This document shows, in pieces, positions 42,361 to 48,294 of a stretch of 48,294 bases of DNA. Within the stretch, counting starts at the first letter, position 1. Each line of letters opens with the position of its first letter. Both the position numbers and the translations under genes were made by a program. Under the pieces are notes generated by a model. The model was given only the letters and a program-made list of their open reading frames with translations. It made no database searches and was not told the DNA's origin. Source of the DNA: JAMOBE01 sp039908285 (lineage in GTDB: Bacteria > Pseudomonadota > Alphaproteobacteria > Rhodospirillales > Rhodospirillaceae); assembly GCA_039908285.1 (NCBI GenBank), contig JAMOBE010000021.1, positions 1 through 48,294 on the forward strand, written 5' to 3'.

Positions 42361-43344
42361 ATGAGTTTCACCATCGTCGAGGAGACGACGCCTCGGCTGA
42401 ACCGCTCCGAGCTGGCCGTTCCCGGCTCGAACGTCAAGTTCATCGAAAAGGCACCGTCGAGCGCCGCCGACGTCATCTTCTTCGATCTCGAGGACTCGGT
42501 CGCGCCCGACCAGAAGCCCCAGGCGCGCAAGAACATCATCGACGCCCTGAACTCCCTCGATTTCGGCGGCAAGACCATTTCCATCCGCATCAATGGCCTC
42601 GACACGCCGTACATGTACCGCGACGTGGTGGACGTGGTGGAGCAGGCCGGCCACAAGCTCGATCTGATCATGATCCCAAAGTGCGGCACCGCCGCCGACA
42701 TCTACGCCGTCGACATGCTGGTGACCCAGATCGAGCAGGCGAAGGGCATCAAAAAGCGAATCGGCTTCGAACTGCTGATCGAGACCGCCCTTGGCATGCA
42801 GAACATCCATGCCATCGCCGCCGCCTCGCGGCGCAACGAGTCCATGCTGCTCGGCACCGCCGACTATGCCGCCTCGACCCGGGCGCGCACCACCCGCATC
42901 GGCGGGGCCAATCCCGACTATCTCATGCTGACCGACCCGCGCGAGGACGGCAGCCGCGACGCCCACTGGGGCGACATGTGGCATTACGCCCTGGCGCGCA
43001 TGGTGGTGGCGGCGCGGGCCAATGGCCTGCGCCCGGTCGATGGGCCGTTCGGCGACTTCAAGGACGAGCAGGGGTACCTGGCCGCCACCCGCCGCGCCGC
43101 GTCGCTCGGCTGCGAGGGCAAGATGGTGATCCACCCGAGCCAGATCGCCTTCGCCAACGACCTGTTCAGCCCCTCGGAAAAGGAGGTGGCCCAGGCGCGG
43201 CGCATCCTCGACGCCATGGCCCAGGCGGAGCGCGACGGGAGCGGCGCCGTGCAGCTCGACGGCAAGATGATCGACATCGCCTCCATCAGGCAGTCGGAGG
43301 TCATCGTGCGCAAGTCCGAACTGGTCGCCGCCTCGAAGACATGA
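42361..43344 (+). CDS. mcl1: Malyl-CoA/beta-methylmalyl-CoA lyase, Mcl1 type
   Basis: HpcH/HpaI-CitE superfamily lyase of 327 residues. Cleaves malyl-CoA to acetyl-CoA and glyoxylate and interconverts beta-methylmalyl-CoA with propionyl-CoA and glyoxylate. Conserved parts: SSAADVIFFDLEDSVAPDQK, SIRINGLDTPYMYRDVVDVVEQ (in part), IMIPKCGTAADIYAVD, FELLIETALGMQNIHAIA, and RPVDGPFGDF. This resembles Rhodobacter Mcl1 of the ethylmalonyl-CoA pathway. GGGGGA ribosome-binding site. Followed after 58 bases by mcl. Confidence 0.88.
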   Translation: MSFTIVEETTPRLNRSELAVPGSNVKFIEKAPSSAADVIFFDLEDSVAPDQKPQARKNIIDALNSLDFGGKTISIRINGLDTPYMYRDVVDVVEQAGHKLDLIMIPKCGTAADIYAVDMLVTQIEQAKGIKKRIGFELLIETALGMQNIHAIAAASRRNESMLLGTADYAASTRARTTRIGGANPDYLMLTDPREDGSRDAHWGDMWHYALARMVVAARANGLRPVDGPFGDFKDEQGYLAATRRAASLGCEGKMVIHPSQIAFANDLFSPSEKEVAQARRILDAMAQAERDGSGAVQLDGKMIDIASIRQSEVIVRKSELVAASKT

Positions 43345-43402
43345 CGCGACCGCCATTTTCAAAAAATTCAACCATCCTAATACAGGACCAACAGGAGGAA
43401 AC

Positions 43403-44446
43403 ATGAAGCTTCCCGCCAATTTCTACAAGCCGCTGGCCATCGGCGCCCCGATGCCCCTGCGCGAACTGCCCGTCCGTGCCGAGCGCATGATCCACTTCTT
43501 CCCGCCTCACAATGACAAGATGCGGGCCAAGGTGCCGAGCATGGTGAAGCAGGTCGACGTTCTGCTCGGCAACCTCGAGGACGCCATCCCGGCCGACGCC
43601 AAGGAAGCGGCCCGCGCCGGCTTCATCGAGGTGGCGAAGGCCACCGACTTCGGCGACACCGGCCTGTGGACGCGGGTCAACTGCCTCAACAGCCCGTGGG
43701 TGCTGGACGACATCACCCAGATCGTCGCCAGCATCGGCGACAAGCTGGACGTGATGATGCTGCCCAAGGTCGAGGGGCCGTGGGACATCCACTATCTGGA
43801 CCAGCTCCTGGCCCAGCTCGAGGCCCGGCACAACGTCAAGAAGCCGATCCTGATCCACGCCATCCTCGAAACCGCCCAGGGCGTGAAGAACGTGGACGCC
43901 ATCGCCACGGCGAGCCCGCGCATGCACGGCATGAGCCTCGGGCCCGCCGATCTTGCCGCCTCGCGCGGCATGAAGACCACCCGCGTCGGCGGCGGTCACC
44001 CGTTCTATGGCGTGCTGGAGGACAAGGCCGAGGGCAAGGACACCCGCACCCTGTTCCAGCAGGACCTCTGGCACTACACCGTCGCCAAGATGGTTGACGC
44101 CTGTCTCTCCGCCGGCATCAAGGCGTTCTATGGCCCGTTCGGCGACTTCTCCGACGGTGCCGCGTGCGAGGCCCAGTTCCGCAACGCCTTCCTGATGGGC
44201 TGCGTCGGCGCATGGTCGCTGCATCCCGACCAGATCACCATCGCCAAGAAGGTGTTCAGCCCCGACGTCAACGAGGTCAAGTTCGCCAAGCGCATCCTCG
44301 ACGCCATGCCCGATGGCACCGGCGCCGTCATGATCGACGGCAAGATGCAGGATGACGCCACCTGGAAGCAGGCCAAGGTGATCTACGACCTTGCGAAGCT
44401 GGTGGCGAAGAAGGACCCCGACATGGCGGCCGCCTACGGGATCTGA
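43403..44446 (+). CDS. mcl: Malyl-/methylmalyl-/citramalyl-CoA lyase, Chloroflexus type
   Basis: 347 residues. In Chloroflexus this trifunctional lyase cleaves malyl-CoA, condenses glyoxylate with propionyl-CoA, and cleaves citramalyl-CoA to pyruvate and acetyl-CoA. The N terminus NFYKPLAIGAPMPLRELPVR, GNLEDAIPADAKEAARAGF, KVEGPWDIHYLDQLLAQLEA, SPRMHGMSLGPADLAASRG, TTRVGGGHPFYGVL and KMQDDATWKQAKVI match Chloroflexus Mcl as I remember it, far more closely than Mcl1 does. AGGAGG lies five bases before ATG 43403. The pair with mcl1 in one operon indicates divided labour. Convergent with the rcdA-like gene. Confidence 0.88.
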   Translation: MKLPANFYKPLAIGAPMPLRELPVRAERMIHFFPPHNDKMRAKVPSMVKQVDVLLGNLEDAIPADAKEAARAGFIEVAKATDFGDTGLWTRVNCLNSPWVLDDITQIVASIGDKLDVMMLPKVEGPWDIHYLDQLLAQLEARHNVKKPILIHAILETAQGVKNVDAIATASPRMHGMSLGPADLAASRGMKTTRVGGGHPFYGVLEDKAEGKDTRTLFQQDLWHYTVAKMVDACLSAGIKAFYGPFGDFSDGAACEAQFRNAFLMGCVGAWSLHPDQITIAKKVFSPDVNEVKFAKRILDAMPDGTGAVMIDGKMQDDATWKQAKVIYDLAKLVAKKDPDMAAAYGI

Positions 44447-44494
44447 TCATCCGCTCATCCACGCCGCGTCCGCGGTCCGGGTCCCCTTATACGC

Positions 44495-44992
44495 TCACAC
44501 CGGCGAGCAGGGGGCGCGGCCGCGGATGTCGGTGTGCAAGGTGTGGACCCCGGGCATGTCGGGGATGGGCTGTGCCACCGATTCGCCCGCTCCGGCCCGG
44601 TCGCGCATGCGCCGGTCCAGCCGGGAGATCCGCTGATAGACCTGCAGGCTGCGCCGCAGCAGGCTGCGCAGCCGGGCTGGCAGGGCCTGATTGCCGCTGG
44701 CATCGTCAAGACAGACGAGATTGTCGCACAGCGGCGGGAAGCGGGCGCAGATGTCGTCGTGGGACATTTCGCCGTTCTGGACCGACCGCTGCAGACGAAG
44801 CCACACCACCGCCACCGTCAGACGGCGGGTCAGACGCGTGATTTCCGAGGCCATCGTCATCCGGGCGGTCGTGTCGAGGGAAGCCCGGTCTCCGGGTGCC
44901 GTGCTGGCGATGTAGTGCTGCACCTCCCGGGTCAGAGTCAGTGCCTCGTGGAACATGGTGTCGAGAAGCACGGTTGATGCGTTGCCCTGCAT
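44495..44992 (-). CDS. rcdA: DUF1465 family protein, RcdA-like
   Basis: 165 residues, all helical: FHEALTLTREVQHYIASTAP, RMTMASEITRLTRRLTVAVVWL and LRSLLRRSLQVYQRISRLD. DUF1465 includes Caulobacter RcdA, an adaptor in ClpXP degradation of CtrA; sequence divergence is high so orthology is likely rather than certain. The first ATG (44998) touches its ribosome-binding site GGGAG, so ATG 44992, six bases after, is preferred. With divK in the same window, two CtrA-pathway genes lie 27 kb apart. Confidence 0.75.
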   Translation of the reverse strand: MQGNASTVLLDTMFHEALTLTREVQHYIASTAPGDRASLDTTARMTMASEITRLTRRLTVAVVWLRLQRSVQNGEMSHDDICARFPPLCDNLVCLDDASGNQALPARLRSLLRRSLQVYQRISRLDRRMRDRAGAGESVAQPIPDMPGVHTLHTDIRGRAPCSPV

Positions 44993-45025
44993 CTTCATCT
45001 CCCATTCAGCCGGCCCGCATCCAGA

Positions 45026-45235
45026 TCAACGCAGACTGGGATGAATCAGCAGCGCACGAGCCCAGGTTCTTTCGAGAGACTCGTCTGCCGAATGGTTGTC
45101 CATCAGGGCAACATGGATGCCGGAATACCCCGCGGCGTCGAAAACGGTGCACAACAGCAGCGTCATGCCCGCGAGCGCGACGATCGCCAGCCCGTGCTGC
45201 CCGATCCGCGGGCGGAGGCGGTGCGAATGCGTCAT
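45026..45235 (-). CDS. Small membrane protein, unknown
   Basis: 69 residues with one membrane segment (GLAIVALAGMTLLLCTVFDAAG) after a basic N terminus (HSHRLRPRIGQHG) and a soluble tail. ATG 45235 has AGGA eight bases upstream. It lies 33 bases before the rcdA-like gene on the same strand. No family recognised. It may be a real small gene; length and composition alone would not prove it. Confidence 0.45.
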   Translation of the reverse strand: MTHSHRLRPRIGQHGLAIVALAGMTLLLCTVFDAAGYSGIHVALMDNHSADESLERTWARALLIHPSLR

Positions 45236-45493
45236 GTCGGCTTCCTATCCTCCAGGTCCGCCCGGGTCCGCCACGTCGCTCCGGCCGTATGGCCGGCGGT
45301 CACGAGGAAGAACCCGTCTCCCCGGACACGGCCATCGTCGGCGCAAACGCCGCGGCCGTCGTCACCCCTGGAGGCGATCGTGGACGTCTGGACATCGTCC
45401 ACGCCATGCCGGCCGTCCGGCCAGGCCGGGATCTCCCCTATCGCGGCGGAGCCGCAACCCAAAAGATTCGTATCCCTGACCCGATGTGCGACG
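45236..45493. other. Intergenic gap
   Basis: 258 bases between two minus-strand genes. A TTG-initiated frame (45232-45462) overlaps the next gene's ATG but has no ribosome-binding site or recognisable product. No promoter stands out. Confidence 0.3.
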
Positions 45494-45820
45494 TCACGCC
45501 CGTGCCACCCGTTCGGCGGAAAGGATGTTCATCAGGCTTATGATGTCGTCGAAAGCCTCGCGATGGAAATCCGCCATGTATTCATCGAAGTGGTCCCGGA
45601 GAAACAGCAGCTTCATTGTCGCGTCCTCGATCGTCTCCACGGGGGTTCGCGAAATCTCCTCCTCGACCTCCATGATCATGTCGAAGACCCTGTCGGCTTT
45701 CTCGTCCTCGGAATCCTTCGCCAGGGCGATGAACCTTTCGACGAGTTTCTGACGCGTGTTGTATAGATCGGAAAGCACCCGCATCGACCCCTCCCTGCGA
45801 AATCCCGCCCACTTAACCAT
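45494..45820 (-). CDS. Hypothetical helical protein
   Basis: 108 residues from ATG 45820, or 96 from ATG 45784; both have strong ribosome-binding sites (GGGAGGAACC and AGGGAGGGGTCG). Acidic and helical (ALAKDSEDEKADRVFDMIME, RDHFDEYMADFHREAFDDII), no signal peptide or membrane segment. I do not recognise the family. A perfect dyad lies 16 bases upstream of the longer start, which favours a regulated promoter there. Divergent from the diguanylate cyclase gene. Confidence 0.6.
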   Translation of the reverse strand: MVKWAGFRREGSMRVLSDLYNTRQKLVERFIALAKDSEDEKADRVFDMIMEVEEEISRTPVETIEDATMKLLFLRDHFDEYMADFHREAFDDIISLMNILSAERVARA

Positions 45821-45835
45821 GGTTCCTCCCGATGA

Positions 45836-45857
45836 CATAACGCGCATCGGCGTTATG
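45836..45857. promoter_or_regulatory. Perfect dyad upstream of hypothetical gene
   Basis: CATAACGC (45836-45843) and GCGTTATG (45850-45857) with a 6-base spacer, in the divergent region between the hypothetical gene and the diguanylate cyclase. Likely an operator; the binding protein is unknown. Confidence 0.5.
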
Positions 45858-46080
45858 ACCGGCCGCCGAACTCCTGAGCCAAGGTCCAACGCATAGAGAA
45901 ATCCATCCGTTCCGCCCTGGACGTTGGTCATGCCTGCGGATGCCCTTCCCGCCGAATATGGCGCGCGAACAGCATGAACTTGCGTCACCCACCTGTTAGG
46001 GTTTTGACCGAATTCCCCCGCTCGGGCGTTTGCCGGACAGCGAGGGGAACCGGGGGGCGACTCGGGCAAATGGAGTGCCG

Positions 46081-47370
46081 ATGACAAACACCGGGTGGAC
46101 CGACCACGAGGCATCGGATGCGGTCACGGCCGACAGGGCGGTGATGGTTCTCGACGCCTGTGGACGGGTGACGAACTGGACAGCCGCCGCCGAGCGGATG
46201 ACCGGGCGTTCGGCGGACGAGGTTGTCGGCGTCCACGGCTCGGCCCTGTTTCCGGACGCGGAAGACGGCTCGAGTCTGGACGATCTCATGGGGCAGGCGG
46301 CCTTGTCCGACTCCGGCATGGCCACCCGGATGGCGAGGGGGCACGTCCTGACGGTCAGCGCCCTGCGCGGCGGCGGCGGCCTCTGCGGATTCGCGCTGTG
46401 TGTCGAGGTGTCCCCCCTCGACGCCTATCGGCAAGCCTTCGCCACCTGTGGCGAGGCCCACGTTCTCGTCGATACCGAGTCGTGCCGGGTGGTCGACGCC
46501 AACGCGAAGGCCGCGAGTCTGTTCGGGCGGACGGTCGTGACCATGCGGGGGAGCCGATTCGATGCCCTGAGCGGTATCCAGCCATCGACCCTGGTGGCGG
46601 CGTGCGCGGACCTTCGTCCGGGAGCGATCCGCCGGCTCCGCCTCGACACCGTCCTCGGCGAACAGGATCTGACCCTGGCGCCCATCTCTCCCTACGATTG
46701 TGGTCTGGTGGCGCTGACCCTGCGGGACGCTTGCGAGTCTCCCGAAACCACGGCGCTGAAGGCAGACTATAGGCGGCTGGCCCATCTCGCCCATTACGAC
46801 AGCCTGACCGGACTGGCCAACCGTCATTACTTCACGGATTACCTCGGGAAAGCTGTGGCACGGGCGCGACGTCGGCGGGAAAAATTGGCGGTGCTGTTTA
46901 TCGACCTGGACAATTTCAAGCCGGTCAACGACAGTCTCGGTCACGAAGCGGGGGACATGCTGCTCGCCGAGATCGCACGACGCCTGCAGCGGTGCACCCG
47001 AGCCAGCGATCTGGTCGCACGGTACGGCGGCGACGAGTTCATCGTCGTGCTGGAGGATCTGGAGGACCAGGACGCGGCGGTGGAGATCGCGACGAAGATC
47101 GCCGCTTCGATCGCGGTGCCGGTCCTTCTGAGTGGCCGACGGGCGGTGGTGGCGGCGAGCATCGGGATAGCCTGCTATCCGGAAGGTGCAGACACGGTGC
47201 AGGGGTTGATACGGGCGGCCGACAAGGCTATGTACGAAGCCAAACGGACCAGGAGAAGGAGCAGGGCTGCCGCAACCGGACGTTCCGGTCCGCGACGTCC
47301 GCAGGGTCCGACCGGGGGCAGCCTCGACAGAGGGACCCGCGGCGAACGTCATGGCAGGCACCGTTCGTGA
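46081..47370 (+). CDS. Diguanylate cyclase with PAS sensor
   Basis: 429 residues. Two PAS-like regions (about 15-110 and 115-215; VMVLDACGRVTNWTAAAERM, VLVDTESCRVVDANAKAASL) and a GGDEF domain (about 235-395). The active-site GGDEF (316-320) is intact and the inhibitory RxxD I-site (Arg307-Asp310) is five residues before it, so it should make cyclic di-GMP with product feedback. There is no membrane segment. The last 40 residues are strongly Arg/Gly-rich (RTRRRSRAAATGRSGPRRPQ). ATG 46081 has GGAG six bases before. Confidence 0.92.
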   Translation: MTNTGWTDHEASDAVTADRAVMVLDACGRVTNWTAAAERMTGRSADEVVGVHGSALFPDAEDGSSLDDLMGQAALSDSGMATRMARGHVLTVSALRGGGGLCGFALCVEVSPLDAYRQAFATCGEAHVLVDTESCRVVDANAKAASLFGRTVVTMRGSRFDALSGIQPSTLVAACADLRPGAIRRLRLDTVLGEQDLTLAPISPYDCGLVALTLRDACESPETTALKADYRRLAHLAHYDSLTGLANRHYFTDYLGKAVARARRRREKLAVLFIDLDNFKPVNDSLGHEAGDMLLAEIARRLQRCTRASDLVARYGGDEFIVVLEDLEDQDAAVEIATKIAASIAVPVLLSGRRAVVAASIGIACYPEGADTVQGLIRAADKAMYEAKRTRRRSRAAATGRSGPRRPQGPTGGSLDRGTRGERHGRHRS

Positions 47371-47488
47371 GCGGGACCGGGGTTTTGGCGGCCTATGCGG
47401 GGCGACAGGATCAGGTCCGCGGGATTGGGATGTTTCAGCGCCTTACCCCACCCGGGGATGGCGCACGACGAACCGGAAGGACCAGACT

Positions 47489-48163
47489 ATGCTGGTGATT
47501 GTGGCTGACGATCATGCGTTGTTCCGGGAAGGACTGCGGCTCCAGCTTCAGGACCTCGGCGACGACATCGAGGTATTGGAGTCCGGTGACTTCAAGCGAA
47601 CGCTCGAACTGGTGACCGAACGCTCCGGCGCGGTGGACCTGGTCCTTCTCGACCTGGACATGCCGGGCATGGACTGGCGCCAGGCCATCGACGACCTGGT
47701 GGGCCGCTCCGAGTCGGTGGCGGTGGTGGTTGTCTCGGCCACCGGCGACCCCGAGATCATCGAGGAGGCCCTGGCCAAGGGCGCCGTGGGCTTCATCCCC
47801 AAGGACTGCAGCGGCAAGGTCATGCTGGGAGCGCTCAAGCTGGTGCTGTCGGGCGGGACCTATGTGCCGCCGGCCATGCTGGCCAACTGGCATCGCCCGA
47901 ATCCGTTCACCCGCCGCTCGGCGGCGTGGGAGAACGCGACGGGCTCGCGTCACAGCCTGACCCGGCGGCAGATGGACGTGCTGTCCCGACTCGCGGTCGG
48001 CCAGTCCAACAAGGAAATCGCCCGCGACCTCGGCCTGGCCGAGGGCACGGTGAAGCTGCACGTCACCTCGATCCTGAAGTCCTTCGGCGTCAGCAATCGC
48101 ACCCAGGCCGTGGTGGCCGCCCAGCAGGCGGGAATCCTGACCGGCGACCGTCCCGGCCACTGA
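47489..48163 (+). CDS. NarL/LuxR-type response regulator
   Basis: 224 residues. Receiver (about 1-120) with ADDH, phospho-acceptor Asp55 in LLDLDMPGMD and Lys in FIPKDCS; LuxR HTH (about 155-215: SLTRRQMDVLSRLAVGQSNK and EIARDLGLAEGTVKLHVTSI). The Lys-x-His and spacing look functional. ATG 47489 follows GGAAGG by eight bases. It is 118 bases after the cyclase and may share its promoter; no kinase is adjacent in the window. Confidence 0.92.
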   Translation: MLVIVADDHALFREGLRLQLQDLGDDIEVLESGDFKRTLELVTERSGAVDLVLLDLDMPGMDWRQAIDDLVGRSESVAVVVVSATGDPEIIEEALAKGAVGFIPKDCSGKVMLGALKLVLSGGTYVPPAMLANWHRPNPFTRRSAAWENATGSRHSLTRRQMDVLSRLAVGQSNKEIARDLGLAEGTVKLHVTSILKSFGVSNRTQAVVAAQQAGILTGDRPGH

Positions 48164-48174
48164 AACCAACAAAA

Positions 48175-48294
48175 GCCCTCTCCCCCCTCTTCCGGGGGGA
48201 GAGGGGTGGGTGAGGGGGGCGTGAAGTTCCCAAAATGGTGCCGGCCACCCCCTCACCCCGGCCCTCTCCCCCTCGAGGGGGAGAGGGAGTGAAG
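48175..48294. repeat. Composite palindromic element, inverted copy
   Basis: Same two-unit structure as 19362-19487 but in opposite orientation: GCCCTCTCCCCCCTCTTCCG with GGGGGAGAGGGG, core GTGAAGTTCCCAAAATGGTG, and CCCCCTCACCCCGGCCCTC to the window end. The element may continue past the window edge. Likely terminator for the response regulator gene. Confidence 0.75.

Noticed and set aside
45232..45462. 76-codon frame whose stop overlaps the next ATG as ATGA
   Set aside because: Starts with TTG, lacks a ribosome-binding site and its product shows no conserved pattern; the overlap may be chance.

Overview
The window is GC-rich chromosomal DNA of an alphaproteobacterium, most likely in the Rhodospirillales (Magnetospirillum/Rhodospirillum-like). 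The markers are alphaproteobacterial: DivK, an RcdA-type DUF1465 protein, an NDUFA12-like complex I accessory protein, DUF2155 next to aat, a DUF1178 protein, a DUF1640 protein and an ftsB-pdhA-pdhB-pdhC-lpdA operon. No rRNA or tRNA gene, CRISPR array, prophage or insertion sequence was recognised. Family names rest on reading the proteins by eye and remembering relatives; no search was run.

Layout. 114-5234 (minus): pyruvate dehydrogenase operon headed by ftsB. 5323-7768 (minus): yajC-secD-Mth938-domain gene, with secF missing from its usual place. 7872-10732: a DUF815 ATPase, an NlpD-type lipoprotein and a response regulator. 10784-16772: a metabolic island, with mch, meh and mct on minus and two SmtA/SmtB-type CoA transferases on plus, fired from a shared divergent region. 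17389-22305: divK, a DNA photolyase, cobA (SUMT) and a PAS histidine kinase. 22369-24780: a large SIR2-like/44-residue-repeat protein. 24913-30861: a small exported protein, a DUF1640 protein, hisB, an XRE regulator, hslVU and a LuxR-type regulator. 31265-38521: DUF1178, a methyltransferase, trkH, and a PstS-like protein paired with a 1200-residue hybrid kinase. 38728-42074: a small conserved gene, a VOC protein, aat, DUF2155, two mlaD genes and NDUFA12. 42361-44446: two tandem malyl-CoA lyase family genes. 44495-48163: an rcdA-like gene, small genes, a diguanylate cyclase and a NarL/LuxR-type response regulator.

The main point of interest is central carbon metabolism. Together 10784-16772 and 42361-44446 encode homologues of every enzyme of the glyoxylate-assimilating half of the Chloroflexus 3-hydroxypropionate bicycle: mesaconyl-C1-CoA hydratase, mesaconyl-CoA C1-C4 transferase, mesaconyl-C4-CoA hydratase, succinyl-CoA:malate CoA-transferase, and a malyl-/methylmalyl-/citramalyl-CoA lyase of the Chloroflexus type. 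A second lyase of the ordinary ethylmalonyl-CoA-pathway type (Mcl1) sits beside it. This set could let the cell interconvert glyoxylate + propionyl-CoA with pyruvate + acetyl-CoA, joining the ethylmalonyl-CoA pathway to a citramalyl-CoA route. Other points worth a look are the SIR2-repeat protein, candidate small RNAs with intrinsic terminators, palindromic repeat elements (one of which supplies the end of the photolyase gene), a triplicated ribosome-binding-site repeat before mcl1, and several promoters placed so close to start codons that the mRNAs would be leaderless.
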